From Atopsyche davidsoni (taxonomy: Eukaryota; Arthropoda; Insecta; Trichoptera; Hydrobiosidae), in NCBI GenBank assembly GCA_022113835.1, contig JAILWY010000012.1, forward strand, positions 186,001 to 250,000: a stretch of 64,000 nucleotides of DNA, read 5' to 3'. The notes beneath the pieces were generated by a model, which saw nothing but the letters and a program-made list of their open reading frames with translations, was not told the origin of the DNA and made no database searches. Numbering within the stretch: the stretch's first letter is position 1; every line of letters starts with the position of its first letter. A program made the translations under genes and the position numbers. Below are positions 46,901-59,230 of the stretch, in pieces.

Positions 46901-47562
46901 TTGCGAACGATTTCGACAAAAAAAAACGGTATCTTAATTTGAAAATAATTTAGCGGTTTCGTACGCCTCGAGCTCTCGGCTAATAGAATGTCCGAGGAAT
47001 GCGCGAGCACGATGGACAGGCGAGCCGCACGGAGGCCGGCGGCCCCCGCCCGGGCCCGGGCGCGGTAATTGCGGCCGAGTTATGTGGCGCACTCGATTTA
47101 TTAAAATAAATTTTCGATAATCGATAATTCAATCGCTTATCTATTAATTTAAAATAAACATAAAACGTATTCTGAACGGTTTCTATGGCTAAACTAACAT
47201 TGAAATTGATTTTTATCTCCTCTTTACTCAGGTAATAAAATGCAAGACCTATCATTATCTCGAGGAGCTCGGCGGCCGCGGCACGAAGCAGAGGTGTAAC
47301 AAATGTTTTAGAAGTGAATACTTTTGTTATTGAAAAAGTCGTTAACGCACAATCTGCCGGCCGGTTCGAATTCCGCGTGTTTCGGAGGGGCGGCGAGGCA
47401 GTTCTGATTTGACATTTAAATTAATTTTTTTTTACTCTTTTGTTTTAAGTTGTACAAATCTATCGACTCGGTTTGGTAAAAGTCTGTTCTTTTCTGGAAT
47501 TGTTCTTCTTGGAATTGAAGTGAACATAAGAAAATATGTCATCGCTCCCCCGGCCGCAGGGC

Positions 47563-47625
47563 GGGTGGGAGCGGGTGGGAGCGGGTGGGAGCGGGTGGGA
47601 GCGGGTGGGAGCGGGCGGGGGCGGG
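47563..47625 (+). repeat. GCGGGTGGGA tandem repeat
   Basis: Six or so 10-bp units followed by GCGGGCGGGGGCGGG. The regular GGG runs on the plus strand could form G-quadruplexes. Confidence 0.85.
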
Positions 47626-48945
47626 ACTCGGAGCTCGTCCGGCAGCGCGGCGGAGCAGAGGGCATCAGCCGGCCTCAGAGGGGCGGTCGGCGCTGAGTGG
47701 TCCATTCGCTTCTCGGCAAAGCCGGATGGAACGCGTACTGTAAAAAAAAATCGTATATCACAAACGAAAGTTGATTTTTGTGAGTGGGAATATTTGCACA
47801 GGAACATACAGATAGTTCTTGACAACTCGCTATCGATGAACAGGTCGGAAACTTAAGATCCAAAATTGTTTTTAAAATTTTGGTATCAATATTGTTTCCA
47901 TTTTTATTAAAATATAAACCAATGACCGAATGGGGGGGGGGGGGAGAAGAATAATGTACCATTAAATTGGGTTATTTTTAAAGATAAACAATTTAGTAGT
48001 ATGAAAAAAGAAATCACTATCAATAGATTTGTAATGCGCCATCCTGGCCGCAGGCGACCCGGCAGTTACTCGCAGTACCTGCGCAATTGACTCTTTGCAG
48101 TTGTAACATATCATTTGAAAAATATGAATCAGACTGGTATGGAATGAAACATATGCTATTGCTATTTTTTTTACATTTGATCATGTCTAATTTTTTTAAT
48201 AATTTGAATTTGAAACAATTGAATTTTTGAACAAAGGTACGCTCATTAATATATGAATATAAGGGACTTCAGTAGTATCGGAAAAAAAAGCTCGCCGGAA
48301 AAAAAAAAAAATATATATATAAAAACATTCAAACCATAAAAAAAATTGTACACACTCTACAAAACTAACTCGCATGTAAAGCGACAGTGTTTGACGCATA
48401 CTTGGAACCTACACACAGACACATCGGTTCGCCGGCGCTGTCGCGGATCCACTATGAGAAGAGACCCATCTTTCGCGTGTCGAGGGCCCGCGCGGACCGC
48501 CCGCACCCGTCGGTGGATGTTATTTCCCTGCAGTGTTTGCGGTGATTTCATTTTAATACAAACATTTTATACGAGTTTCTTCAGGCGACATAATTATTAT
48601 AGTTTTTATGTTAGCGATTGTATAAAAATAACTAACTTCACAACCAGCAGAGCCATACCGACCGCCGCAGACGTCGTGAACTTCGTTTAACTTTCATGGC
48701 ACAGTTTTCATCTTCTCGTGACGGCTCGAGGTAGTTTGCGGCGAAAGAGGTCGGAGATATGGGGACACCAATTCTGATCTGCCGAGGGCCTCCGCGAGAG
48801 GATCGAGCGGATGGGATGAGCGGACGACCGCCCGGGATGCTGCGACGGTTCCGGAGCTCGCGATGCAAGCCTCGGCGTCCTGCAGGCTCCCGCTTCGCCC
48901 CTCCCCGCCCCGCGCCGCTCTCGCAGCCGGGAAGCCGGGAAGCCG

Positions 48946-49010
48946 GGAAGCGGGCCGAGGAGCGGGCCGAGGAGCGGGCCGAGGAGCGGGCCGAGGAGCG
49001 GGCCGAGGAA
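48946..49010 (+). repeat. 12-bp tandem repeat GAGGAGCGGGCC
   Basis: About five units preceded by three CCGGGAAG units. Confidence 0.85.
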
Positions 49011-52000
49011 GCTGCAATGAATTGACGCGTGCGATAGTTTTGTTGCGTCGGATCGTTGGGGACGATTTATTGGCAAAGGCGTCGTAAGGCCGAGACCAGG
49101 TGCAGCAGAGGTGGGAGACACCTTTGATCATTTAAATCGGAGCAATCTCATTATCGACACCCCTCTCTTCCTTTGGCGCGCGACCGATGGATATATGCCT
49201 TATTGGATATTTACAACCCGCCCTTCTCGCATTCGCACGATCTTCCGTCCGATCTGCCGCGGGAGCCGACGCTCCTCACCCGGTCCGCAGCCCGGAGGCA
49301 GGCGGAAGATGTGCGGAGAAATTTCAACACAATCGGGAATAAAATTGAGGCAAATTCAATTTCAAGTTTAGGGTAATTTTGATTTTTTAGAAAAAATTCT
49401 GTTTTTTTTCCCCATCCAAATAATAAGCTATGTGCAATAATATTCTAAATATGTTCAATTTTGCGAAGTAACCAGATTTGCGGACATCGAAGAACGGCGG
49501 CACGAGCGGAGCGGGGGCCCGGGGACCTGGGGGCTACTGGCGGTGGCGGGTCGCTTCGCTTAGTCAAAAACAACGTCTAGAAAATCTATGTTTATCATTT
49601 ATTTCGTATTTTTTATATTATTAAAAACTGTGCATAGACTCGAATCGATCGTACTTTCGTGACGCCGAGCAGCCCGCCAGACAGACCTCTCCAGCATTCG
49701 GTAGTCAGATTTAATATTCTTTTACAATTTTTTTTGTCAAATAATGTCATCAAATATATAAACGATTATCGAACAGAGAGCAGTCGTGCTGGAGGCGCAG
49801 CCGCCGCGAAACAAGCTCAGAAACGCGTATCAGTATTTTGTAGTGGTGTCGGGCGCGGGGGGACAGTCGGCAGACGGCGGGTGAAGCACGCGAATGCACA
49901 ATAACACTTATTTTATTTAGGGTTTGATACAATGTATTATATTATTATTAATATAAAAATAAGCAGTTGTCCGGTGCCGCACCGCCGCTCTGACCCGCCG
50001 AGCTCCGAGGGTCCCTCGAGACCGAGCGCGCCCCCGAGGCTCTGAGAATCGCCGACGTCGAGCCCCGCCGAGCTCTGCTGAGACGGTCCCCTCCACTCGC
50101 TCCTGGCCGAAGACCGCAGAATGCCGGCACACCCGCCGGAGAGAGACGGTATATCAGAGGATTTTATTGCGAGGGGGTCAGTCGCGGTAGGCGGGCGTGC
50201 GCCGAGCCGCCGAGTCACCCGAGCCATCGCGGAATAGAGGGACGAGACGAATAAAATGATATAGAATAAACACAACCAAGGAATACAATCTGCGGTACTA
50301 AAAACCGAAAACCTAAATCATCAAACCGACACTCGAATTTATGTCGCCGGTAACGTGCCGTGTGTTAAGTGCTAATTCGTTGGTTAATTTTTATCAAATT
50401 TATACAAACTGACATCTAGTAACCAATTGGCGGTCGTGTCGGGCGTTCTCGGCGGCGGTTCGGCTCGCACGGGTGCGCAATAAAATATCGGGAGTACTAC
50501 AGACCGAGTAATGACGCGCGATTGTAATTCCCGCACAGACGGTGATTTCTTGATCTCAAATCGCACAAGGTGCGCAATAAATTTTATAAAACGAATATGT
50601 TTTTACAATGGCTTTTTTCCCGGCCCTTTCGTATCTGTCCTGGAGATCTTCGATCAGTGTTGAAACGTCTCATTCTCATCACGATCGCAGCCTTAACGAT
50701 CGCAGTTGTGATCTACGGGGAATTCCAACAATCGTCGCCAGTTTCATATAAAAGATAATCTATCACATACCATCATACTACTTATTCCGAGAATTATACC
50801 TAGACGCTGTGCACTCGTGTCGCCTGTTGCAAAGTGACGGTAAACTTGAATTCGATACTAAATATTTTGATATAAAGCGAGTTTTAGTCCAAATACACAC
50901 GTAGTTCGTTACAAGTAGGCAAGCTTGCTGTCGTGCGACCCGATCCGGCGTCGCTTGTCGAGCCTTGTAATTGATCGTGTTTTAATAGGGGCTTAAGATA
51001 ATGGCGGATCGATTTTATCTTCTCGATAAGCGGCCGATATTTAGCAGAGAAACTCGAAGTGAAGCGCGGCAATCGCAAGTATGTGCGATTTACAAGAAAG
51101 ATAAAATATTTAATTTAATCTTTCATGTAGTTACAAATTACAATTTATTTTAGAATCTCGATATTATTATGATTATTATAATCTGGAGTATTATTATCTA
51201 TACATTCGCATATTTGGTAAGCGCATTCTTTAAATCATCGTCATAAATGTCTTGAAATTCTAATAGATGTTATTTCGACAAGTCGATCGTTCGAGGCGAG
51301 TCTCGTTTGGTAGTTTTTGGTAATCCTCCCCGCAGCCGGAGTGAGCGCCGAGGCGGCCCGAGCGGCTCTCGGCCCGGCCCGCTCCGCGCCCGCTCGCGTG
51401 GGAGGCCGGGCGCGCTTATCTCCGATCTGTTGACTGAGTGCACATTGTCCGTGCCGTATCGGAGGCGCCGCATCTACGACCCGTAACCTCAATAATTGAA
51501 TACGAGCCGATAGATCCGTCGATAAACTTTAGAGAAGGTCGTTTAAATAACGAGCGTGAGGTTCACGGTTGTTCGCCGTACGTAACTTGCGAGTCTCGCT
51601 CCCGTCCGACGTTCGTTCGAGCGGTTCCGAGCCGCTCTCGGGCCCGCCCGGCGTCGAGGGCGGCTCCGCCCGTGCCGGTCAGTATGTGTCATACGTGCCT
51701 TCAGTGCCCGGTCAGTGTCCAGTCAGTGTCCACGTTGACCGGACTCGAACAATGGCGGCGACCATCGCGCGGATGTCACTCTTTTGGTAATGCGTTAATA
51801 ATTTGAATTTCATTTTTCCATCGAGAGCGACACGACGATAACTACGCGACCGACAGTAATTATTGTCGGATAATGCGACGTTTCCCTCCATTATCGCGGT
51901 AATGTGACAGTTGTCGCCCGTGTTTACGGATGATCTCGTTGGAAACCGCCGCTTCGATGTGCGCATTAAATACAATAATGGTGATTTTCCGCGTGCGAGT

Positions 52001-52076
52001 AGGCACACCGCGGCGCGTCGAGAGTTACCGAGTGCCAATCCGGGCGAGTTTCTTCGTTCGGAGTTCGGAGCGGACC

Positions 52077-52250
52077 GGAGCGGGCCGGAGCGGGCCGGAG
52101 CGGGCCGGAGCGGGCCGGAGCGGGCCGGAGCGGGCCGGAGCGGGCCGGAGCGGGCCGGAGCGGGCCGGAGCGGGCCGGAGCGGGCCGGAGCGGGCCGGAG
52201 CGGGCCGGAGCGGGCCGGAGCGGGCCGGAGCGGGCCGGAGCGGGTAGGAG
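52077..52250 (+). repeat. CGGGCCGGAG minisatellite, sixteen identical units
   Basis: 52081-52240 is sixteen exact copies of the 10-mer, edged by variants GACCGGAG and CGGGTAGGAG. It lies in a CpG-rich block. Confidence 0.95.
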
Positions 52251-52499
52251 CGCTCGGTATCGAGCTCGCGGAATCGCCGCGGCCGACGGGCGGGCGGTTC
52301 CCGGCGGTATCGCGGGCCCCCATCATCCCCCGCTCTCGTCGGGCGCCGAGACCAGGACCTCCGCGTCTCTCTCCGCTCTCATGATCAACGACGTCGTCGC
52401 CGATTTGATGCATTTTGTCATTTGGATTGACTCGCGGAACTCGTAGACGCACGAGTCGGTCGCTACGAGTGCTCCTCGCGCCGGATCGCACGGAGCCGG

Positions 52500-52535
52500 A
52501 GCTGGGGCCGGAGCCGCAGCCGGAGCCGCAGCCCG
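52500..52535 (+). repeat. short GGAGCCGCAGCC repeat
   Basis: Three to four units of a 12-bp GGAGCCG(C/G)AGCC motif. Confidence 0.7.
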
Positions 52536-52813
52536 CAGGGTCACGAGAGGGCCGGACCGCGTGCCGTGGGCCCCGGTGGGTCGTGCAGGGGGCGGGAAGA
52601 TGGTGCGGTCGCAGACGGGCCCCGCGCAGCGCGATTGGTCAATCGGAAATTGACTTCCCTGCAGTAAAAATATGGTATATTATGCAGGCGTTGCGGAATA
52701 GAGATCGCATAAGACCGTACGTGCGTACGGGCGAGGCGCACCTGCGCGGGGAATCCCCCCGCCCCATTATCAGCGCCCCTTTAATTTCCTCTCCAGAGAT
52801 GCGGCCGGGATAA

Positions 52814-55030
52814 GTTTCCTTTTTTATTTTATTTCAATTGTTATTTTGATAATAATAATAATCTCTCGCTACTATCGATTCGGAGATTTCAATTCGTTTT
52901 TTCTAGATGATTTTAAAACTACGTGATTTTTTAAATTAAAGTGAAGGATGTAAAAATCTTTCTTCGCTTTGATATTTCAATTATGTAAACTTTTTCATGT
53001 ATCGTGTTTTGGGTTCACGTTATTTGTGAATGAATTATTCATGAATTTATTTTGTGATCGTTCATTATATAGATATGAATAGAACCAAACGGCTAACGAG
53101 AGCGCCGGCATCTCTCACCGGGTCTACGGAAGATGCCAGCGTGACGCTGCCGGCGCGGAGTAAAAGATTTCATTATGTCTGTTATCTTATTGATTTTTTT
53201 TTTCAAATATATTAATTGTTACTATATAATGTAAATAAATTAAGATGACAAAATATTATGAAACATGTCTTTCAAAATACGTAATGATGTCTTTATATTT
53301 TATAATATAGAAAGTTTCTCTCTTATTATTTTTAAAGTAACAAACATGACGAGTGTCCGCGCGGCGTGCGCAGGTGCCCCCGGGGCGGAGCCCGCTCTCA
53401 AGCAGGCGCTCGGCGGCCGAGCGCTCCCTTTCTGTCGTAAGTTGTAATCGACGCTCGTCTTGCAGATCTATAACGTTTTAAGCGCAGAGCTAAAGGCTAA
53501 ACCGAGGGCAATCTGGGATCTGTAATCCCATAATAAAAGGAGAATAAACATGACCGTATCTGCTGCGAACGGCTCCGGCCGGTCGCAAGACGTTGGCCGC
53601 GCGCCCTGCTGCGTACCTCGCTCGCGCACCCTGTCCGCTTTTTTCTCGCATATTATTTTTATTGGTCATCGTTTGGAAAGGCCTCATAGTGCTCTTAAAG
53701 CAGCTCAGTAACAATAGCTCCATATGAAGATCTCTAAATATTGATATCGAGCTGTCATGACCTATGACACAACTGGCCGTGTTTCACCGAGGACGTTGTG
53801 GTGACAGGATTACATAAGTCTAAAGAGATCTGAACGATCAAAAAAAAAACTATCAACAAATACGTAAAGTTACTCATTTTTATGGTTTCCGAAAGTAAAT
53901 TGTTTGATTATTTGATAAAGCCCAACAAATTCAATGTTGGGGACAGACCCGAGGTGTCCTGCCGCGCTAGTCCCGGCCGCTGAAGGACGGGCCCCGCAGC
54001 AGAGCTCCTGGTCTACCGCCTGTCATTGAGTTCATGCTCACCGCTTTCTCAGTGTATTCAATAACGGGGTGTTAGAAAATAATTATTCAAACCGAAAATA
54101 AAAAAAATTACAAAGTCTCGGATTGGAATATCAAAGAATAGGCAGTCAAGTTTTTCGTCATTTTGGTTTGGTACTAGTTATGAAATGAAACAAGCATGAT
54201 TTAAAGTATCTAAGGTTGTAAAACATAAAAAGGCGTTATTTTTATTTAATACAAAATAGATCAGATTGAAACTTCAATAACAAGCAATGTAACCGTGTCC
54301 CTCAAGCAGACTTCTACGAGGGCGCTCGCTACTAGACCAGCTCGAGTTTGTTTACTATGCACGAATAAGTATTTAACGTATTTCACAAAAAAATATTCGT
54401 AAAACACAACATAACATAACAATGTAACATAACACAAGACAAAGAACCGCAACGTGTCATAGTATGCGCACTCTGGTATACCACCATGGGAAATCCTTGA
54501 GAGAAATTAGTGCTCCGACCTCGCGATTATATATTGACAATCTTACTCAATAGTCAATAAATCTATTAGTTTGCAACGTCATCACTGCGGAATTTGCTTC
54601 TATGCTGATGAATCAACAACCTATGGAAGATTTCAGGGTTTGCCCTTACTCTTCAGCACAAAAGAATCCTGACTGTCTCTGACGAAATTAGCAACCTGTC
54701 CGTGTCACGGGATGAGTAAGGAACGACTCCTGTGAGAGTTACTGGAACTCTGGATATAGGGTTTTGATGACTTAGATTAGGGGTAGAGACAGAATCAGGA
54801 CGCTTCTAGAATAATTCCTTCTTGGAATATTCCCACATGGTAACCGGGAACACTTGTGATGCCGGCCGTCGATGGCGCGGCTAGACTAATTGAGTACCGC
54901 ATCCGGCAGTGGTTGTTGGAGCCTCAGGCACTGTCACTCAATCAAAGCTGAGATATTTATAAATAATAAATAAATGATAAATCGAAGATTAATTACGTGG
55001 GTTTTTAGATCTCACATAGACTGACTTCAC
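52814..55030. other. AT-rich stretch, no gene seen
   Basis: Short open frames only; no domain, terminal repeat or long repeat was recognised. A CpG-rich patch lies at 53350-53440 and another at 53940-54010. Confidence 0.45.
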
Positions 55031-55095
55031 CACGGGAGGATCGCTTCTCCCGTGATGTTATTAGATTTCATTTATCGAAATGAAATCTAATAACA
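55031..55095. other. two adjacent perfect hairpins
   Basis: CACGGGAG / CTCCCGTG (55031-55054, 8-nt loop) is followed after one base by an 18-bp perfect inverted repeat TGTTATTAGATTTCATTT / AAATGAAATCTAATAACA with a 4-nt ATCG loop (55056-55095). Confidence 0.85.
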
Positions 55096-55579
55096 TGGAG
55101 TTATGTGGATTTAAATTTTACACCGAGTATCAATCAGCGCACGTGCGTTAGTGGATTTTATTGAATTTTTATAATGTTGAAAAAATAATCAACCCGGTGT
55201 GTCACGTTAACAAATCGGATTCCCGTCTAGTCTTCAGTATTGCCGTCGAAGGTCATTTCGACCCGAACTCTTCACCATCATTATCTTTATTTGATTGTTA
55301 TACTGAACTTCTAACCCTTCATTTTTTACAAATTTGAAAGGGTTTTGTAATTAAATTATGTTAACTAGATTGAAAAAGGAAAGGGTATTCAGTAGACTTT
55401 TGCGAAAATAACTATATAAATAGTTAAGGTCTTTAAGTCGATAGTTTTATTATCTACAAAAAAACAACAAACATTTATTATCAACAAAAACAATAACAGC
55501 CCTCGCGGAACTTTCGACACGTAAAGTTCACTGATCTTGCGATCTTTCGAACGGCCTGCGAGACGAGGTGAGTTTCTCC

Positions 55580-55690
55580 GTGGGTCCCGGGCTCTCTCGG
55601 GCTCTCGCAGGCTCTCAGGCTCTCAGGCTCTCAGGCTCTCGGGCTCTCGGGCTCTCAGGCTCTCAGGCGCCCTCGGGCCTCGCGCCGGCC
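55580..55690 (+). repeat. GGCTCTC(A/G) octamer repeat
   Basis: Around ten GGCTCTCA or GGCTCTCG units at the edge of a CpG-rich block that continues to about 55830 (G9-rich at 55739-55755). Confidence 0.85.
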
Positions 55691-56711
55691 TCCGCTCCGG
55701 AGTGGCGGCCGCGGAGGCTGCGGAGGCTGCGGGGCGGACGGGGGGGGAGGGGGCGGGGCGTGGCGCCGGGGGGCGGGGCCGCAGACGTCTTCATGACGGA
55801 GCCGAGGGAGGGGGCCAGCACTGCGCCACTGCAAACACTTCGCCAACTTACGTGTTGTTTTCCATAGTTTCATTTTATTAATTGCGGTCGAATTGCTGAT
55901 CCTCGCTTATGTAGCGTTCAGACGAGAAAAGGAAAGTAGCGAGCGCCGAGCGGCGGCCCTGCAGCGCGGCTGGACGCTTCTTTAGCGGGTATTTCAAAAA
56001 ACACCGAATCGCAGAAATGATTTCGAGAATCAAACGTGCTTTATAAATTATACATATTTAAACATTTTTTAAGTGTTTGCATTGTGATATCGACTTGGCA
56101 GTTTAGAAATTACCATTGTTTTTCAAAAGTTTCTACAATTGTAAGACGACGATTATTTTTATAATTAGTTTTTTTTAATTTAAATATAAATCGCATTTTC
56201 CCCCGTACATGTTTATTGCATCCGCAATATTTGGGTTACCAATTCTCACATTAAACAACTCGAAAAAGTTGACTGAAGCCTCTATTTTTTTCTTTAGGAC
56301 ACTTATTATATATTATAATTATAATTTAGCCGAGCGGTCGGCAAAGTGCGGCTCGGGCACAAATATCTTCGGTTCTACATATTTATGCGAACAATCGCTT
56401 TCAAGTTTGAACTTTATCAAGAGTAAACTGAGAAGTCGTATTATTGATGAGAACCTGGAATCATGTCTTAAATTAAAATTAACAACATACAAACCGGACT
56501 TACTTAACTTTCCAAGGAGATGCAAGGACATCGTTCGCATTAGATGTTTGTCGGTCATTGTCATGATTTAAATTTATAGAATATTTTTTTTACTAAGTAC
56601 AATTTCATCGATTACTATATCTTCATTTTTATGTGCGACTTGTAGATAATATATTCGGATTTTTTATTTTAAGGACTTGCATATAATTAAAAACACTTTA
56701 TTTATTTTTAC

Positions 56712-56724
56712 ATATATATATATA

Positions 56725-56809
<85 letters not shown>
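56712..56809. repeat. (TA)n microsatellite
   Basis: Near-pure TA run of about 98 bases with one TTTA interruption. Confidence 0.97.
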
Positions 56810-56813
<4 letters not shown>

Positions 56814-56950
56814 TTTATAAAACTTTATTTCTTATAATTCTTTTTTATATTACAGTATTTTTTATATTATCTTTTTATGTATCTTTTCAAAATTATATTA
56901 TATAAACTTTAAAGCCCTAAGGACGTTTGTTTCCTAATAAATAAATAGAA

Positions 56951-56995
56951 ATTCAATATTTTTGACAGAGAGTACTTGGTGGAATTCCATTTTAA
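56951..56995 (+). repeat. dispersed foldback repeat fragment, copy 2
   Basis: ATTCAATATTTTTGACAGAG followed by AGTACTTGGTGGAATTCCATT, the same arm as in the copies at 30211 and 62710-62760. It is cut at TTAA by the next element. Confidence 0.7.
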
Positions 56996-57670
56996 CACAT
57001 TGTGATCGGGTGATTTTTTTGTCACCTAGGGGCTGAGATCGGGGGTTTTTTGGATATATACGTCTCAAATTACAGTTTCTGTAAAATAGCCATATCTTTC
57101 GAACTATTGGGTATTTTTCAAAAAAACTTTTAGTGTCTTAATCTAAAATAATTGCTTTATTTATTTATTATACATACATGCTTTGTACACAAAATTACTA
57201 TACAATAAATGAAATGGAAAGTGAAAAACACACTTTTACGATCAAAATTACATTGTTATAAAAAATCACAATACTTTTTGTAAATTTTTATTAGATCTAA
57301 TCAGAAACAAAACAACCTAATAATGCGTTAACGTATGATAGTATGACGAAAATAGTATCACAGTGTCACTGAAATAAGGGAGAGAGTCTCTGTTTATTTA
57401 GTTTGCAGTAATAACTATTGTGTTCTGTTGGTATAGTTTACCGTTATTTTTTATGACCATGGTTTCAAATACTTCGATATTTGTTTGTGTCTAATGTTTG
57501 TCAACAGCTGGCAAAAGATACGGCACCGGTAACTGCTCGGGTAAAGCGAGCGTTCATCCGTTTCCCGTACACCACCGCCAGTCTATGCAGAACGCATAAA
57601 TGCGTCTCCCGGCCTGTACCGCCAGGCAGCGAGGAACGCATTTATGCGTCTCCCGATCACAATGTGTTAA
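56992..57670. mobile_element. piggyBac-like MITE with matching 19-bp ends
   Basis: TTAACACATTGTGATCGGG at 56992 and its exact complement CCCGATCACAATGTGTTAA ending at 57670. TTAA lies at both borders. Inside the right end are two inverted GCATAAATGCGTCTCCCG-like words. No transposase coding. Confidence 0.88.
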
Positions 57671-58030
57671 CACACTAACGGCGGGGCGGGTACTAGTACA
57701 CGTTTCCGTTTCGCGGACTGCTATCTCAAGGCGGGGCGCGTATTAATACGTTTTTGAATGTTTACTCTTAAAGCGGCAGAAGGTAATTTTACTCCTTAGG
57801 TTTACAGCTCGAAATGTTTGTTTAGGACTCGTCAACGTTACTTCTACCAATACTGTCCAGTGATTCTGAACAAAGTGACAATGAAGAAGTGGAGTGGTCA
57901 GAGAATGATAATCCTCCAATTATTGAACAATTTTTCTGACAAAGTGGTGTTGTTGTGATGCCAAGTAATCCGCAAAGTGTGTATGAAGTGGTTCAACTTT
58001 TTATAGGAAACGATTTATTTGACTACATGC
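57667..58030 (+). pseudogene. piggyBac transposase N-terminal fragment beside a TTAA end
   Basis: TTAA (57667) followed by CACACTAACGGCGGGGCG looks like a second piggyBac-type end. From 57825 the plus strand reads LPILSSDSEQSDNEEVEWSE, then NDNPPIIEQFF-stop, then MPSNPQSVYEVVQLFIGNDL, which is an acidic start and the conserved N-terminal ELF/FD-type region of piggyBac proteins. An in-frame stop and the missing core show it is dead. Confidence 0.65.
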
Positions 58031-58325
58031 AAATCAAAGAGTGTATAGACTAGATTTCACACGTGCAATTTTACGCGAATTTCGTCCGCTTCGCACATCA
58101 ATTTAGTCAATTTGGTTACCCTCTTAAAATATAAATATAATATAAGCTATTGTGTAACAATAACATTTAATTTATTAACAAAAATCTCATAATATCTCAT
58201 ACTAAACGGAAGAAAAAAAAATCAAAGGGTGTATAGACTTTTCACATATAGAGATTTCACACGCGCAATTTTACGCGAATTTTGCCCGCTACGGACATCA
58301 GTTTAGTCAATTTGGTTACCCGCTT
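58030..58325 (+). repeat. direct repeat of about 105 bp, two copies
   Basis: Both copies hold ATCAAAG(A/G)GTGTATAGAC, GATTTCACACG(T/C)GCAATTT, TACGCGAATTT and TTTAGTCAATTTGGTTACCC (58030-58125 and 58221-58325). They are separated by about 95 bases. Confidence 0.8.
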
Positions 58326-58329
58326 AAAG

Positions 58330-58475
58330 TAAAATACTCGAGTGATTTTTAATGGCGACCGGTTTCGCCAACCTTTCACTCTGTTTGATAAAGCCAACGT
58401 GAATGGTTGGCGAAACCGATCACCAATAAAAATTTATATGTGGAAAAATCACTCAAGTATTTTTCCTATTATTTA
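58330..58475. repeat. dispersed foldback repeat with hammerhead-like motif, copy 3
   Basis: AAAATACTCGAGTGATTTTT, then GCGACCGGTTTCGCC ... GGTTGGCGAAACCGATCACC, then the complementary arm AAAAATCACTCAAGTATTTTT. The plus strand has TTGATAA in place of CTGATGA, then a 6-bp stem GCCAAC/GTTGGC, then GAAACCGATC. Confidence 0.6.
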
Positions 58476-58641
58476 AATATTAATAAATAAATAAAGAAAC
58501 CAAGTTTTATTCGGCATACCCGTCATTTAATGAAGTGTTAAATTATAATAGAGGTTTGTTAAATCAATAAACAGATTAAGCTCTCAATTTTTTTTACGTT
58601 GTAATGTACATATTTGGTTAATAAGTTTGCCGACCCCTGTT

Positions 58642-58717
58642 TTAGCGGCACCGCGGATCATCGGCTAGAATACCAGACCGCATTAGCCGTGGGTTTGAAT
58701 CCCGCCTTGCCAATTAC
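58642..58717 (+). ncRNA. tRNA-like sequence (pseudo-tRNA or SINE head)
   Basis: ATCGGCTAGAATACCAGACC resembles an A box and D arm, and GTGGGTTTGAATCCCGCC resembles the T arm with a B box (GGTTTGAATCC). The acceptor ends pair only partly (GGCA/TGCC), and the anticodon arm is poor. This fits a tRNA pseudogene or the head of a tRNA-derived SINE more than a working tRNA. Confidence 0.45.
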
Positions 58718-59230
58718 CTGTTGACTGGCGTTAATTAATGGAACTGATAAATCATACTTCTATTGATAACATTTAATAAGGGAAAGTAAAAATTAATAAT
58801 GAAAAAAACATTTATTGGCATCTATGCTCATTTATTTTTATTATTTAAGTTCTTGTTTCCGGCTCCTTGTGACTCTTCATTCAATTGTTTAATTAAAAGC
58901 AAACACGTAGTCCACAGACAGGTAACTTATTGAGTATAAGATGTATGAAATAACATAAATATAAGTTTAGTCACGTAAAGAAAATCTTCGTGGATTTTTT
59001 AAGATTTATTGGTAAATCACTTGATATCGTCACCTTAAACGCGTATACTATTATTTATTAGGTCTTTGTCTATATCTGCGATTTTGGATGGAATAATCTT
59101 CCCCAAAATATGTGTTTCGATCATTCAAACTTCCAAATCCGGGTTCGTCCAACCACGACCAGTCCCATTTGATCCTTATGTTCCTAGTGAATTCGTGTTT
59201 CAGTCCGGGCTTTAAATTTATTTGTTTTTC

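Noticed and set aside
51712..52491. 259-residue minus-strand frame
   Set aside because: Its middle is the translation of the 10-bp minisatellite and its ends carry no motif.
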